A stretch of DNA of 64,000 nucleotides, from the NCBI RefSeq assembly GCF_030068615.1, contig NZ_JASJOC010000002.1, forward strand, positions 186,001 to 250,000. Direction: 5' to 3'. The stretch's first letter is position 1, and every line of letters begins with the position of its first letter. This DNA is from Halostagnicola sp. A-GB9-2. Its GTDB lineage: Archaea > Halobacteriota > Halobacteria > Halobacteriales > Natrialbaceae. Positions 1 to 9,876 of the stretch are shown here, piece after piece. Below the pieces are notes generated by a model that saw nothing but the letters and a program-made list of their open reading frames with translations, did not search any database and was not told where the DNA came from. Made by a program: the position numbers and the translations under genes.

Positions 1-467
1 AAGAGGAAGTAGACGTCACCGACGTCTTCGAACTCGACGTTTTGCTCTTCTAGGTACTGGTTCTCGGAGATCGCTTCACCGTCCTGCGTGTTTTCGTTAA
101 CCTGGCTCGACTCTTGGATGGCGGTCGCCTCGCCACCGTCGATCGAAATCGAAGCCGCGCCTTGCTGGACGTCAACATTCGCCTGGTTCACGTCCTGATA
201 CTGGACGATTTCGCTAGTCGGATTCACACCTTCGGATTCGGCGTTATCGTCGTCCGAGAGGTGTGCGTCTACGTACTCTTCGAGCGACTGGTCACCGATA
301 TCCGCACCGAAGACGAAGTAGAGATCTTCTCCGTCCTCGAGCGTGTGTATTGTTCTATCGTCTTCGCCGGGGTCCTCGACTGCGGTCGCCGGGAGTGCGG
401 CACCCGTCATCGAGAGCGCTAGCATCGCGGCGACGAGAACTGTCGTAAGTTGTGATCGTGATATCAT
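1..467 (-). CDS. Secreted acidic protein, 3' end beyond window
   Basis: The reading frame opens at the ATG at 465-467 and runs leftwards off the window, so about 155 N-terminal residues are visible and the C-terminus is missing. Residues 1-29 form a typical signal peptide: MISRSQ, then a hydrophobic stretch ending near ALPATA. The mature part is highly acidic. It has two matching short segments, one near residues 50-56 (DLYFVFG) and one at the window edge (DVYFLF), separated by Asn/Gln-rich stretches such as VNQANVDVQQ and SSQVNENTQ. I do not recognise the family. The Gln-Val-Asn motifs resemble those of the divergent neighbour at 1191. It is probably exported and cell-surface associated, but its function is unknown. 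Confidence 0.75.
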   Translation of the reverse strand, partial: MISRSQLTTVLVAAMLALSMTGAALPATAVEDPGEDDRTIHTLEDGEDLYFVFGADIGDQSLEEYVDAHLSDDDNAESEGVNPTSEIVQYQDVNQANVDVQQGAASISIDGGEATAIQESSQVNENTQDGEAISENQYLEEQNVEFEDVGDVYFL

Positions 468-1190
468 CGTGTAAGTCGTTTATCGTTTCAAATGCCCTGT
501 GAGGGTCTTTTCTTACTGCATCTTCGCGGTGCGAACCATCATTTTCCGAATAGTGTCTTTGTTATCTGTAGGTTGTAAGCAAGAACAAGGTCGTTACCGC
601 TCCGAACGGCCCGTGGGAGTTTTCGAAGGAAGTTACTACCCGCCGAAACTCCCAGACAGGAGGCTATCGATGCGATTCGTCGAACGATTGATCACCGAAA
701 TGACCCGCTTTCATTCAGGGACTCGAGAACGTAGGCGCCGACATCCACGGGTTGATGAATCACACCGTAGAGGGACAATCAGGGGTAGAGGACCAACATC
801 GGTTGTAACCGATGTATAACGGATATTACACCGATAGCGAAGCGACACAAGAACGGAGTAGGAGCCTCGTACGGTCCCCAATATGTCGATAGGATGGCCG
901 TTCCGGCGATAAATGGGCCATACGATGACTAACAACTCGCTGGATAGGTGTAACGTTGATCGAACGAAAACACAATCGGAAATATATCATTGAAACTGTA
1001 ATTCGGGTTAATACGGTCCCTGATTGTCGGGTTCAACCGGGCAACGCGCCGTGGCATCGCTCGGATCGGTCGAGAACCCGCAAGGAACCGCGCGCTCAAT
1101 GTGCTGGTAACGGACCAGACATTCGGTACGCTGGTGACGAACCGGTTTCGGCGGTCCGCGCGTGTAGGCCCGGACGATATCACGAAAACA
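468..1190. other. Divergent intergenic region, no gene supported
   Basis: About 720 bp separate the starts of two divergent secreted-protein genes. Short open frames exist here, but their translations are basic and Arg-rich, unlike haloarchaeal proteins, so I do not call them. The stretch holds one clear dyad (796-815) followed by a related AT-richer tract to about 835. It is probably the shared regulatory region for both genes. Confidence 0.5.
796..815. promoter_or_regulatory. Perfect inverted repeat, operator-like
   Basis: Positions 796-804 and 807-815 are perfect 9-bp inverted arms (ACATCGGTT and AACCGATGT) around a 2-bp centre. A similar half-site (ACCGATA) follows at about 830. The spacing suits a dimeric DNA-binding protein. 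It is too far from either start codon to be a core promoter, so operator is an inference. Confidence 0.4.
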
Positions 1191-1763
1191 ATGAAACGTA
1201 CATTCACAGCGCTGATGGTATTCGCAATGATCGGCAGCCTCTTGTTCATGGGGATGGCCGGAACAGCAGCGGCACAGAACGATATTAACGACGTTGACGA
1301 CGAGATTGACAGCGACAATATCGGCGTCGGCGTCGGCGGTGACGGCGGCGACGGTGGAGACGCCACGCACGAAGGACACGATGTCGACGTGAGCACAGGT
1401 CCAGCAATCGTTGACCAGAACCAGGAGGCAACAAACACTAACACCCAGGCAGCGAGCAGTTCCAGTCCTGGTGACAACCCAGCTCACAACAAGCACGGCG
1501 GCGCTGCAGACGGCGGCGTCGACCAAGCTCAGAACGTGAACCAGCAGGTTGATCAGGAGCAGTTCGGCTACGCTGACTCCTCCGCTGAAGTCGGTGACAT
1601 TAGCGGTGACGCCAACGCCGGCGACGGTGGCGACGGCGGCGACGCTAACGTTGACCAGAGCAGTGACAACAGCGTAGATGAAGGTGACACTACTGAGGGT
1701 ATTACCGAAGGCATCATCGCCAGCCTCTCCGACCTCCTCGGTGACGTTCTCGGTTTCCTATAA
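1191..1763 (+). CDS. Secreted Asp/Asn/Gln-rich protein
   Basis: This encodes 190 aa from the ATG at 1191; an upstream in-frame extension is possible but would bury the signal peptide. Residues 1-27 are a Sec-type signal peptide (MKRTF, hydrophobic core, AGTAAAQ cleavage region). The mature chain is low in complexity. Two GGDGGDGGD-type runs occur (near residues 46-54 and 145-151), with repeated motifs built on VDQ and N: VDQNQEATNTNTQ, VDQAQNVNQQVDQEQ and NVDQSSDNSVD. The C-terminus is a hydrophobic amphipathic stretch (GIIASLSDLLGDVLGFL). Calcium binding by the Gly-Asp runs or a repetitive beta structure is conceivable. No named family is recognised. It shares the Asn/Gln motif style with the divergent gene at 1-467. 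Confidence 0.75.
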   Translation: MKRTFTALMVFAMIGSLLFMGMAGTAAAQNDINDVDDEIDSDNIGVGVGGDGGDGGDATHEGHDVDVSTGPAIVDQNQEATNTNTQAASSSSPGDNPAHNKHGGAADGGVDQAQNVNQQVDQEQFGYADSSAEVGDISGDANAGDGGDGGDANVDQSSDNSVDEGDTTEGITEGIIASLSDLLGDVLGFL

Positions 1764-1800
1764 CCAGTTCTAAGGGAATCGGTTCGTGAACTGACTAACG

Positions 1801-1811
1801 TTATTTTTTAT
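1801..1811 (+). terminator. T-rich terminator tract
   Basis: A run of TTATTTTTTAT lies about 40 bp after the stop codon of the secreted protein gene. Archaeal RNA polymerase terminates at such T tracts without needing a hairpin. This is assigned from composition and position only. Confidence 0.35.
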
Positions 1812-1936
1812 GGACTTACCAACCACCAAGAGCGTATAGGTGAGATAACGTTTCTATAAGATATTCAGATAATATACGAATCTAATAAAAATGTTTTCAA
1901 CGAACAACGTTGATAGACGAATCAGCTAAGAAAATT

Positions 1937-2476
1937 ATGATACGATCAACAACGAGCGTCGTACTGGTTATTTGCCTACTCCTCGTGATAACCGCTGGCG
2001 CTGTCGCCGTCGCCGGCATCGGCGGCCCGACGGATAGCGACGACGCCGAGAACGAGAGCGTCTCGAGCGACGAGTGTCGCGACATCGTCGAGAGTTCGGC
2101 GGACGCCATCGTCACGAACATTTCGGTCGACGACTCGAGCGACGATTTCGAGTGTGAACTGTCGGAGAACGGTTCGACGGTGAACATAACCGTGGACTCG
2201 GGCGCGTCGGGTGCGGATGGAACCAACGTCACCTCGGAGTCGGAAACGGTGACGTGGGACACGGAGAACGGAACGGTCGTTTCGGAGAGTAGTACCTCCG
2301 TCTCGCAGAGTAACGGGAACGACGGCGATGAGCACGACATGAACTCGAATATCTCGGTCAGTCAGGATAGTGAGGTAGTGAGCGGAACGGATGACGTGGA
2401 AGTCGAGGAAGGCGACGTTGTCGCCGAAGACGGAGAAGACGGTGAAGACGGCGACGTAAATATCAGTACTAACTAG
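1937..2476 (+). CDS. Secreted or membrane-anchored acidic protein with many sequons
   Basis: This is a 179-aa protein from the ATG at 1937; a TTG at 1910 would add nine residues. Residues 3-28 are a strongly hydrophobic signal or anchor (TTSVVLVICLLLVITAGAVAVAG). The rest is extremely acidic and rich in Ser, Thr and Asn, with numerous N-glycosylation sequons (NES, NIS, NGS, NIT, NVT, NGT). It has two Cys, near residues 54 and 75. The C-terminus is an Asp/Glu-Gly-Val run. It is most likely a glycosylated surface protein. I do not recognise its family. It lies in the same orientation as the preceding secreted-protein gene, 170 bp downstream, so it may be co-regulated. Confidence 0.65.
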   Translation: MIRSTTSVVLVICLLLVITAGAVAVAGIGGPTDSDDAENESVSSDECRDIVESSADAIVTNISVDDSSDDFECELSENGSTVNITVDSGASGADGTNVTSESETVTWDTENGTVVSESSTSVSQSNGNDGDEHDMNSNISVSQDSEVVSGTDDVEVEEGDVVAEDGEDGEDGDVNISTN

Positions 2477-2497
2477 CAGTTTAGGACTTAGAAGCCC

Positions 2498-3928
2498 TTA
2501 CTCGAGCGATTCCCGCCCCTTCTCCTCCGCCCGTCGAAGAACCTCCTGAACCGACCACTGCGTCTCGAGTGCAACCTCGGCCGCATCGTCGTACTCCGCG
2601 CTCACGTCGTAGACGTCCCCATCGGCGTCGCTCGCGATTTTCACCGTTACCTCGTACTGTTCTCCGCCGCGCTCGAGCGTCACGCTCTCGAACTCCCTGT
2701 TCGCAATCCACCGGTGTGTCGCACCCGCGTCCCGGATGCCGAGCGTTCCCGTCTCCTCGGCTAACGCTCGAGCCACGCGTTGGCGGTCCGTGGGCTTGCA
2801 GATGACCTTCACGAGGTGGCCGGGGCGGGACTTTTTCATCGTGACAGGGAGGATCGAAACGTCTCGAGCGCCAGCTTCCGAAAGCGTCTCCTGTAGGCCG
2901 CCCAGTACCTCCGGGGTCGCGTCGTCGAGGTTCGTCTCGAGAACGGCGATATCGTCGCGAACGAGTTCGCCCGCAGCGTCACCCTCGCCGACCAGCACGC
3001 GGAGGACGTTCGGGTGCGGATCGAGATCGTAGCCACCCGCGCCGTAACCGGATGCTTCGAAGGACATCGACGGAAGCGACTCGACGCCGTCCGCGACGTG
3101 TCCCAGAATCGCCGCCCCCGTCGGCGTGAGCAACTCGGCGTCGACCGGCCCGCCTCGAAGCGACCAGTCCGCTCGTTGAGCGATTTCGACCACCGCCGGC
3201 GTCGGAACTGGGTACTCGCCGTGGCTCATCGAAACCGTTCCGCCGCCGGTCGAAAGCGGCGTGGTGACGACGCGGTCCGGCTCGAGGTCCTCGAGCAACA
3301 AGACCGCGCCGACGATATCCGCGATGGCGTCGTCCGCTCCGACCTCGTGAAAGTGGATGTCCTCGAGGTCCTCCCCGTGGACGCTGGCCTCCGCCTCGCC
3401 CAATAGTTCGAAGACGGCGAGCGCGTCGCGTTCGATTGCCGGCTCGAGGTCCATCTCCTCGACGATTTCGCAGACCTCGAGGTAACTCCGATGGGGACCG
3501 TGTCCCTCGGCGTGGACACCACCGTTCCCGTCGTGAGCGGTTCCGTGGTGGTGATCGTCGTCGTGGCTGTGACCGTGTTGGTCGTGGTCTCCGTGGTCGT
3601 GTGAGTGATCTTGATCCTCGTGATCGTGTGGGAGGTCCTGGTCTCCGTTGTCGGGTGAATTGGTCTGGTCGTCGTGGCCGTGATCGGAACGATCGTTGCC
3701 ATCGGCACGACCAGATTTAGCGTCAGTTTCACCTTGGTAGTCGGTCAATACCACGTCCACCGTCGTCGAGGCGATTCCGCACTTGGTCGTCTCGTCGATC
3801 CGGTACTCGAGAGCCAGCGCGTCTTCGACTGGCTTGAGGACGGACCGGTCCCCACCGGCATCGAGAAGGGCCGCGAGGAGCATATCGCCGCTCGCACCCA
3901 TTCGGCCGTCGAACGCCAGGAGTGTCAT
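2498..3928 (-). CDS. larC: LarC, nickel-pincer cofactor biosynthesis (nickel insertion)
   Basis: This encodes 476 aa. LarC inserts nickel into the pyridinium-dithiocarboxylate mononucleotide precursor of the cofactor of lactate racemase and related enzymes. The start is set at the ATG at 3928 because the family opens with the visible LLAFDGRMGASGDM motif; upstream TTG/GTG codons are possible. Roughly residues 60-140 are an extremely His/Asp-rich insert (for example DHSHDHGDHDQHGHSHDDDHHH), suited to binding nickel. The C-terminal half carries the LarC2 part in the same frame (GYDLDPHPNVLRV, ETNLDDATPEVLG), so no programmed frameshift is needed, unlike in Lactobacillus. No larA, larB or larE is adjacent. 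The family call is confident; the cofactor's client enzyme is unknown. Confidence 0.93.
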   Translation of the reverse strand: MTLLAFDGRMGASGDMLLAALLDAGGDRSVLKPVEDALALEYRIDETTKCGIASTTVDVVLTDYQGETDAKSGRADGNDRSDHGHDDQTNSPDNGDQDLPHDHEDQDHSHDHGDHDQHGHSHDDDHHHGTAHDGNGGVHAEGHGPHRSYLEVCEIVEEMDLEPAIERDALAVFELLGEAEASVHGEDLEDIHFHEVGADDAIADIVGAVLLLEDLEPDRVVTTPLSTGGGTVSMSHGEYPVPTPAVVEIAQRADWSLRGGPVDAELLTPTGAAILGHVADGVESLPSMSFEASGYGAGGYDLDPHPNVLRVLVGEGDAAGELVRDDIAVLETNLDDATPEVLGGLQETLSEAGARDVSILPVTMKKSRPGHLVKVICKPTDRQRVARALAEETGTLGIRDAGATHRWIANREFESVTLERGGEQYEVTVKIASDADGDVYDVSAEYDDAAEVALETQWSVQEVLRRAEEKGRESLE

Positions 3929-4166
3929 GTCTACGTGGGCGGTAGGCGACACCAAAAGTCCTCGTTCTTTCGATCAACGAAGCCATGAGAAACACGCCGT
4001 GACGGCGAAATCGGACGACGCCGGTACATCTATGTACCTCCCTATCTGACCACTATGTGTTAGTGTATAGCATGGTGGGACTCCCCCTCACAGCGGCTCC
4101 TCTCACGAGCACAAAACCTATCCGATCACGAACCGGAGATAGCTACAACGCCGTCCATTCCGAATT

Positions 4167-6398
4167 ATGAACGAAGTTCAACTCGAGGTTGCGAAAGCGT
4201 ACCCGAACGACTCGGGTCGCGGTATCGCCCGACTCGATCCGGACACGCTGTTACATCTCAAGCTCAGTCCGGGCGACATCATCGAAATAGAAGGTGCAGA
4301 CACGACCGCCGCGAAGGTGTGGCGCGCGGACCGGCAGGACTGGAACACGGACACCGTTCGCATCGACGGATTCACTCGCCAGAACGCCGACGTGGGGATC
4401 GGCGAACGGGTGACAATCCGGAAGGCGGAGGCGACGAAGGCGAACAAACTCGTCCTCGCGCCGCCCGAAGAGGCGTCGGTGCAGTTCGGTTCGGACGCCG
4501 CGGGCATGGTCAAACGTCAGATTCTGAAACGCCCGGTCGTCGGGAAGGACATCGTCCCGGTTATGTCCTCGACGAATCACCCCTTCATGCGATCGCCGGG
4601 ACAGGCGATCCCCCTAATCGCGGTCGAGACCGAACCGGAGGGGGTAGTCCTTATCACCGAGGATACTGACGTGGAACTTCGAGAAGAGCCCATTTCGGGC
4701 TTCGAGAAAACCGGCGGCGGAATCACCTACGAAGATATCGGCGGTCTCCAGAGCGAGATCCAGCGGGTGCGCGAGATGGTCGAGTTGCCGATGAAACACC
4801 CGCAGATCTTCAAGAAATTGGGGATCGAACCGCCACAGGGTGTGTTACTCCACGGGCCACCCGGCACCGGAAAGACCCTCCTCGCGAAAGCGGTCGCCAA
4901 CGAGACTTCGGCGAGTTTCTTCTCTATCGCGGGCCCGGAGATCATCTCGAAGTACTACGGCGAATCCGAACAGCAACTCCGGGAGATCTTCGAGGACGCG
5001 AGCGAGGAGTCGCCCGCGATCATCTTCATCGACGAACTCGACTCCATCGCACCCAAACGCGAGGACGTGACAGGCGAGGTCGAACGCCGCGTCGTCGCAC
5101 AGCTGTTGACGATGATGGACGGCCTCGAGGCCCGCGGACAGGTCATCGTCATCGCCGCGACGAACCGCGTCGATTCGGTCGACCCAGCGCTCCGTCGACC
5201 CGGTCGGTTCGACCGGGAGATCGAGATCGGCGTGCCGGACGAGGTCGGCCGCGAGGAAATACTCCAGATCCACACGCGCGGCATGCCCCTCTCGGACGAC
5301 GTCAGCCTCTCGCATCTGGCGGACGAAACCCACGGCTTCGTCGGTGCCGACATCGAGAGCCTGACCAAAGAGGCCGCGATGAAAGCGCTCCGACGATACC
5401 TTCCGGAGATCGACCTCGACGAGGAGGACATCCCGCCGAGCCTGATCGATCGGATGATCGTCAAGCGCGACGACTTCGGCGGCGCGCTCAACGAGGTCGA
5501 GCCGTCGGCGATGCGGGAAGTCCTCGTCGAGCTCCCTAAAATTTCCTGGGACGATGTCGGCGGTCTGCACGATGCCAAAGATCAAGTTCAGGAATCCGTC
5601 GAGTGGCCGCTGAACAACGCCGATCGGTTCGAACGGATGGGCATCGATCCGCCTGCGGGCGTCCTACTGTACGGCCCGCCCGGAACCGGCAAGACGCTGA
5701 TGGCGAAAGCGGTGGCCAACGAGACCAACGCCAATTTCATCTCCGTTCGCGGTCCGCAACTGCTCTCGAAGTGGGTCGGCGAATCCGAGAAGGCCATCCG
5801 TCAGACCTTCCGCAAAGCGCGGCAGGTCTCCCCGACGGTGATCTTCTTCGACGAGCTCGACGCGCTGGCCCCGGGTCGCGGCGGCGAAGTCGGCTCGAAC
5901 GTCTCCGAGCGAGTCGTCAACCAGCTCCTGACCGAACTCGACGGCCTCGAGGACATGGGTAACGTGATGGTCATCGGCGCGACCAATCGCCCCGATATGA
6001 TCGACCCCGCGTTGCTCCGTTCGGGTCGGTTCGACCGCCTCGTCATGATCGGCGAGCCCGATATCGAAGGTCGAGAGCGGATCCTCGAGATCCACACCGA
6101 GGACACGCCGCTGGCGGCGGATGTCAGTCTCGCGGAGATCGCCGAAATCACGGACGGCTACGTCGGCAGCGACCTCGAATCGATCGGGCGCGAGGCGGCC
6201 ATCGAAGCGCTTCGCGAGGATACGGAGGCCGACATCGTCGAAATGCGTCACTTCCGACAGGCGATGGAGAACGTTCGCCCGACGATCACCGACGACATCC
6301 TCGACTACTACGAGCAGATCAAGGAGGACTTCGCGGGCGGCTCGAGCGTGACCGAACCCGGTACGGGCCGGCGCGGCAGTCGGATCGGCTTCCAGTAA
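4167..6398 (+). CDS. Cdc48/VAT-type AAA+ ATPase
   Basis: This 743-aa protein has the full Cdc48 architecture: an N-terminal double-psi barrel/N domain (about residues 1-185), D1 AAA domain with Walker [11 protein letters not shown] near residue 230 and Walker B IIFIDELD near 290, and D2 with Walker [11 protein letters not shown] near 502 and Walker B VIFFDELD near 562. Arg fingers in both second regions of homology ([19 protein letters not shown] and [19 protein letters not shown]) are present, so both rings look active. The family unfolds and extracts proteins, often feeding the archaeal proteasome. It stands alone as a single cistron. Haloarchaea carry several paralogues, so I give no symbol. 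Confidence 0.95.
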   Translation: MNEVQLEVAKAYPNDSGRGIARLDPDTLLHLKLSPGDIIEIEGADTTAAKVWRADRQDWNTDTVRIDGFTRQNADVGIGERVTIRKAEATKANKLVLAPPEEASVQFGSDAAGMVKRQILKRPVVGKDIVPVMSSTNHPFMRSPGQAIPLIAVETEPEGVVLITEDTDVELREEPISGFEKTGGGITYEDIGGLQSEIQRVREMVELPMKHPQIFKKLGIEPPQGVLLHGPPGTGKTLLAKAVANETSASFFSIAGPEIISKYYGESEQQLREIFEDASEESPAIIFIDELDSIAPKREDVTGEVERRVVAQLLTMMDGLEARGQVIVIAATNRVDSVDPALRRPGRFDREIEIGVPDEVGREEILQIHTRGMPLSDDVSLSHLADETHGFVGADIESLTKEAAMKALRRYLPEIDLDEEDIPPSLIDRMIVKRDDFGGALNEVEPSAMREVLVELPKISWDDVGGLHDAKDQVQESVEWPLNNADRFERMGIDPPAGVLLYGPPGTGKTLMAKAVANETNANFISVRGPQLLSKWVGESEKAIRQTFRKARQVSPTVIFFDELDALAPGRGGEVGSNVSERVVNQLLTELDGLEDMGNVMVIGATNRPDMIDPALLRSGRFDRLVMIGEPDIEGRERILEIHTEDTPLAADVSLAEIAEITDGYVGSDLESIGREAAIEALREDTEADIVEMRHFRQAMENVRPTITDDILDYYEQIKEDFAGGSSVTEPGTGRRGSRIGFQ

Positions 6399-6766
6399 CT
6401 CGCTTCGACTCAGTCCTCGAGACGAGACGTTCACGAGTTTAGCCAATTTGTCATATTTCAGATCTATTCGTCTGCGAGCGCGTTCGACGCGTTCGACCTC
6501 GAGTTCGAGTACGGCCGTAATAACTGATTACTCGACGTTCCAGTATCGAATCCGTCTGATTTTTCCAGTCAATCGGAAGGCGTCACCCGCCTGCTAAGTC
6601 ACGAGTAGTTGGCAACTCCGTCGTTCATTGGTCGTGTTTCCCGGCGGTAGCCGGTGCCAACGAATGGTTCATCGGCCTGTATTCGGCTAAATTCTCCACA
6701 AGTTGACGAGACGATCGGTCCCCTATTTCCACGATGTGGGCATAGAAACTCCCGTCAGGTACCGCA
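6399..6766. other. Intergenic, nothing recognised
   Basis: There are about 370 bp between the Cdc48 stop and the small membrane protein. I see no credible coding frame, tRNA or long repeat here. A moderately T-rich stretch near 6440-6470 could serve as a terminator. Confidence 0.5.
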
Positions 6767-7039
6767 ATGTCGAATCAATCATCACGCGACCAGCAACCAG
6801 CGACGACGGGTGTATCCGCCGACGGTCAGGACGCGGATCCGCGAGCGCTCGAGCAGTATCTTCCCTCTCTCGCGAAACCAATCCGAGTCGGGAGTTTCTG
6901 GTTGGCGATCGTCTTGCCGTTCTTGTACGTCCCACTGCTCGTCACCGGCCTCTCGAGCAGTGTCGAAACGGGATTGTTCCTCGGGTTGCTCGTCCTCAAT
7001 ATCGTCGTCCTTTACGTGGGACACTCCTATCAGCAGTAG
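6767..7039 (+). CDS. Small two-TM membrane protein of unknown function
   Basis: This 90-aa protein has a hydrophilic N-terminal 40 residues (Gln/Asp/Ala rich). Two hydrophobic helices follow, at about residues 43-63 (FWLAIVLPFLYVPLLVTGL) and 67-86 (TGLFLGLLVLNIVVLYVGH). It ends YQQ shortly after the second helix. No catalytic motif is visible. Acid-biased composition and codon use match genuine haloarchaeal genes, which supports expression. It is monocistronic, and the convergent EamA transporter lies 90 bp downstream. Its function is unknown. Confidence 0.65.
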   Translation: MSNQSSRDQQPATTGVSADGQDADPRALEQYLPSLAKPIRVGSFWLAIVLPFLYVPLLVTGLSSSVETGLFLGLLVLNIVVLYVGHSYQQ

Positions 7040-7132
7040 CGCATCGGTTGAGTTCCGCCCACACGGGCGTTTTTGGGTCGCGGATCCACTCGCCGTTCAC
7101 CGTACTCGATCCGTCTCCGTACTCGAGTTCTT

Positions 7133-8041
7133 TCATCCGAGAGCGCCGAGCGCGTCTCGAATCGCCTCTCGCTTGACGATGAAAAACCCGGCGACGATGC
7201 ATCCGAATCCGACGGCAGTCGTGAGGCCGATCGCTTCACCCAGGTAGAGCCACCCCACCACCGCGGTGACGATCGGAGCGACGTAGGAAACCATGTTGAT
7301 CTCGACGGCTCCGAGGCGCTCGAGCAACTCGAAGTACAGTAGGAATCCGAGCGCGCTCGAGACGACCGCGAGGTAGGCCAGCGCGCCGATCGCCTCGGGG
7401 TGTATCCACGCGGACGGCTCGACGGGCTCTCGGAGCGCGAGGCTCATCCCGTGCATCAAGAGCGCGCCGCCGAGCATCGACCAGGCTTCCATTGTCTCGA
7501 TCTCGATTTCGGCGTCGATCCGGCGGGTGAGGACGCTACCGAAGGCAAACGCCGTCGCGGCGAGGAAAACGAGTACCGTCGCGACGACATCGGTTGCGAG
7601 CAGGTCGGATGGATCGGGTTGGGCGATAATGGCGACGCCGACCAATCCGAGGAGGACGCCGCCGATACCGGCCGGTGAGAGCGCGTCTTTCGGGAACAGC
7701 GCCCGTGCGAATCCGGTGGTCAACACCGGCGAGAGACTGACAAGGATGGCCGCCGCGGCCGCCGTCGTGTGTTGCTGGCCGACGAACAGGAACGCGTGGT
7801 AAATCGCGATCAGGAACACCGCGCCGACGGCGACGACCCGCCATTCGTCTCGTCCTCGAGGCACCCATTCCTCGGCCGCGTAGGCCGCGTAGCCGAGCAT
7901 CAGGAGCCCCGCAATATCATAGCGCAACGCGGCGTACAACACCGGCGGAAAGTACTCGAGCCCGGCGCTGATCGCGACGAACGCCGACCCCCAGAAAATC
8001 GCGAGGAGCAAGAACAACAGCAGGTTACGATACCGACTCAC
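7133..8041 (-). CDS. EamA/DMT-superfamily permease
   Basis: This 302-aa protein has about ten predicted membrane helices arranged as two five-helix EamA repeats. The N-terminal repeat includes the family-type FWGSAFVAISAGLEYFPP segment after helix 1 and the second repeat includes SALGFLLYFELLERLGAVE. The DMT superfamily exports or exchanges metabolites such as amino acids and nucleosides. The substrate cannot be read from sequence. The gene is transcribed alone, away from the ABC operon. The family call is solid and the substrate is unknown. Confidence 0.88.
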   Translation of the reverse strand: MSRYRNLLLFLLLAIFWGSAFVAISAGLEYFPPVLYAALRYDIAGLLMLGYAAYAAEEWVPRGRDEWRVVAVGAVFLIAIYHAFLFVGQQHTTAAAAAILVSLSPVLTTGFARALFPKDALSPAGIGGVLLGLVGVAIIAQPDPSDLLATDVVATVLVFLAATAFAFGSVLTRRIDAEIEIETMEAWSMLGGALLMHGMSLALREPVEPSAWIHPEAIGALAYLAVVSSALGFLLYFELLERLGAVEINMVSYVAPIVTAVVGWLYLGEAIGLTTAVGFGCIVAGFFIVKREAIRDALGALG

Positions 8042-8178
8042 GAGTTGGCTTTCCGTCCACGAATCCTATACGTTGCGTTTCGAACCACGCGACTGGATAA
8101 GTAACACCACGCCGCCGATACCGACGGTCGTCTCGGGGCGAACTCGAGAGGAGAGACAGACGGCCAGAAACGACTCGA

Positions 8179-9876
8179 TCAGGATTGACTCGACTCGAGT
8201 ACGTCCGCGTCTCGCTCGGACGACTCACCGTAGAGGTGACAGGCGACGGGATGGGCGTCGTCACCGAGGTCGGGATTTTCCCGCTCGCAGACGCTCTCGT
8301 ACTCCTCTCGAAGTCGCTCTGCGGCCTCGTCCCAGTTCGTCTCGGCGACCTCGAGAAGCGCTTGCTCGACGATCTCGTCGTGTCGCATCGGCAGTTCGTG
8401 GTCGAACAGTCGATCCTTGACCGTCCGGACGAACGTTCGCGTGTCCTCGTCCGAGCCGTCGCTCTCGCCGACCTCGAATTCGGGCTCGTCGCCGACCGAC
8501 TCGAGCGTGATATCCCGCTCTTCGACTCGCTGTCGAAGCGTCATCAACTCGCGGAACAGTTCCTGCTCATGCTCGAAATCCGCGGGCGGAATCACTTCCG
8601 GACAGCGGGTTCGGAACCGACAGCCGCTGGGCGGGTCCCGCGGCGACGGCACGTCCCCCGAGATCGTCTCTCGATCCCGGTCGCGTTCCTCGGTAGAGGC
8701 TCGAGGGACGCTCTCGAGCAACGCCTGCGTGTAGGGATGTTTCGGATCGCTGAAAATCTCCTCGACGGGGCCGATTTCGACGATTTCGCCGAGGTACATC
8801 ACCGCGACGCGGTCGCAGACGTGGCGGATAACCGAGAGGTCGTGACTGATCAAGAGGTAGGTCAGATCGAACTCGTCCTGAAGATCGTCGAGCAGATTCA
8901 ACACTTGCGCCTGGACCGAGACGTCGAGCGCGCTCGTGGGTTCGTCCAGAACGAGAAACTCCGGCCCGAGCGCGAGCGCCCGGGCGATGCCGATCCGCTG
9001 GCGTTGCCCGCCGGAGAACTCGTGGGGGTATCGATCGAGCTGGTCTACCGAGAGCCCGACTCGCTCGAGTAGCCGGTGGGCGTGGTCGGTTCGGAGCTGA
9101 TCAGTCGAGCGTTCGATGGAAACGTGGACCTCGATACCGTCACCGCGACTCACCTCGAGTGTGAGATTTTCCTCGACCTCGGCGACGACGCCTCGAGCGG
9201 TATCGACGCGGCGGGACGTGCTCTCGCCATCGTCGTCACCGTTGGCAGCATTGGTATCGGTCCCGTCGCCCTCACCGCTCGCACGAACGGTTATGTGAAC
9301 CGTCGAGACGCCGTCGACGGGCGAGACGAGTTTGTCGATATCATCGTCGACGGTCACCGAGACGATGTCCCGCGATATTCCATCAGTTCGGAGTTCGGCC
9401 GTCGTTTCCACGTCCGGATCCGTCTCGGGCCAATCGTGGATCCCAAGGGGCTGGGTGACGATCTGCCCGATCGTCATCCGCGGGTCAAGACTCGAGAACG
9501 GGTCCTGGAAGACGACCTGGGCTTCGCGACGGAACGCCGTTTCCTCCTCGCCGGTTAGCTCGAGGAGGTCCTTGCCGTCGAACTCGACGGTGCCGCCGGT
9601 CGGCTCTTGCAACTGGAGGAGGGTTTCCCCCGTCGTCGATTTTCCACAGCCCGACTCGCCGACGAGTCCCAGCGTCTCGCCGGGATAGATATCGAAGCTC
9701 ACGCCGTCGACTGCCCGAACTGGGACCGGCTCCGCACCGAGGAGCTGGTCGAGTATCGAGTCGTTCTCCCAGAAGTACTTTTCTAACTCATCGACGCTGA
9801 CGAGTGGGCCGGATTCGGTATCGCTCATCGGATTCGGGTCGTCGTTGCTCACCGGATTTGGATTGGCGTCGCTCAT
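8179..9876 (-). CDS. Oligopeptide/dipeptide ABC transporter ATPase, DppF/OppF-type
   Basis: At 565 aa this is far longer than the usual 320-350. It has Walker [10 protein letters not shown] (about residues 73-81), a Q-loop segment [15 protein letters not shown], signature [14 protein letters not shown] and Walker [13 protein letters not shown], so the ATPase is intact. Between the Q-loop and signature lies an inserted region of roughly 110 residues (about 155-265), acidic and beta-rich in appearance. The usual OppF-type Cys-rich C-terminal motif ([13 protein letters not shown]) is followed by another acidic extension of about 110 aa. It overlaps the upstream dppD-like gene by 4 bp. It is the last gene of the five-gene importer operon. 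The substrate is probably peptides, but could be sugars or nickel. Confidence 0.9.
   Translation of the reverse strand: MSDANPNPVSNDDPNPMSDTESGPLVSVDELEKYFWENDSILDQLLGAEPVPVRAVDGVSFDIYPGETLGLVGESGCGKSTTGETLLQLQEPTGGTVEFDGKDLLELTGEEETAFRREAQVVFQDPFSSLDPRMTIGQIVTQPLGIHDWPETDPDVETTAELRTDGISRDIVSVTVDDDIDKLVSPVDGVSTVHITVRASGEGDGTDTNAANGDDDGESTSRRVDTARGVVAEVEENLTLEVSRGDGIEVHVSIERSTDQLRTDHAHRLLERVGLSVDQLDRYPHEFSGGQRQRIGIARALALGPEFLVLDEPTSALDVSVQAQVLNLLDDLQDEFDLTYLLISHDLSVIRHVCDRVAVMYLGEIVEIGPVEEIFSDPKHPYTQALLESVPRASTEERDRDRETISGDVPSPRDPPSGCRFRTRCPEVIPPADFEHEQELFRELMTLRQRVEERDITLESVGDEPEFEVGESDGSDEDTRTFVRTVKDRLFDHELPMRHDEIVEQALLEVAETNWDEAAERLREEYESVCERENPDLGDDAHPVACHLYGESSERDADVLESSQS

Noticed and set aside
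499..819. 106-codon frame in the divergent region near the left end
   Set aside because: Arg-rich C-terminal half and no acidic bias; it also contains the operator-like dyad, which suggests non-coding DNA.
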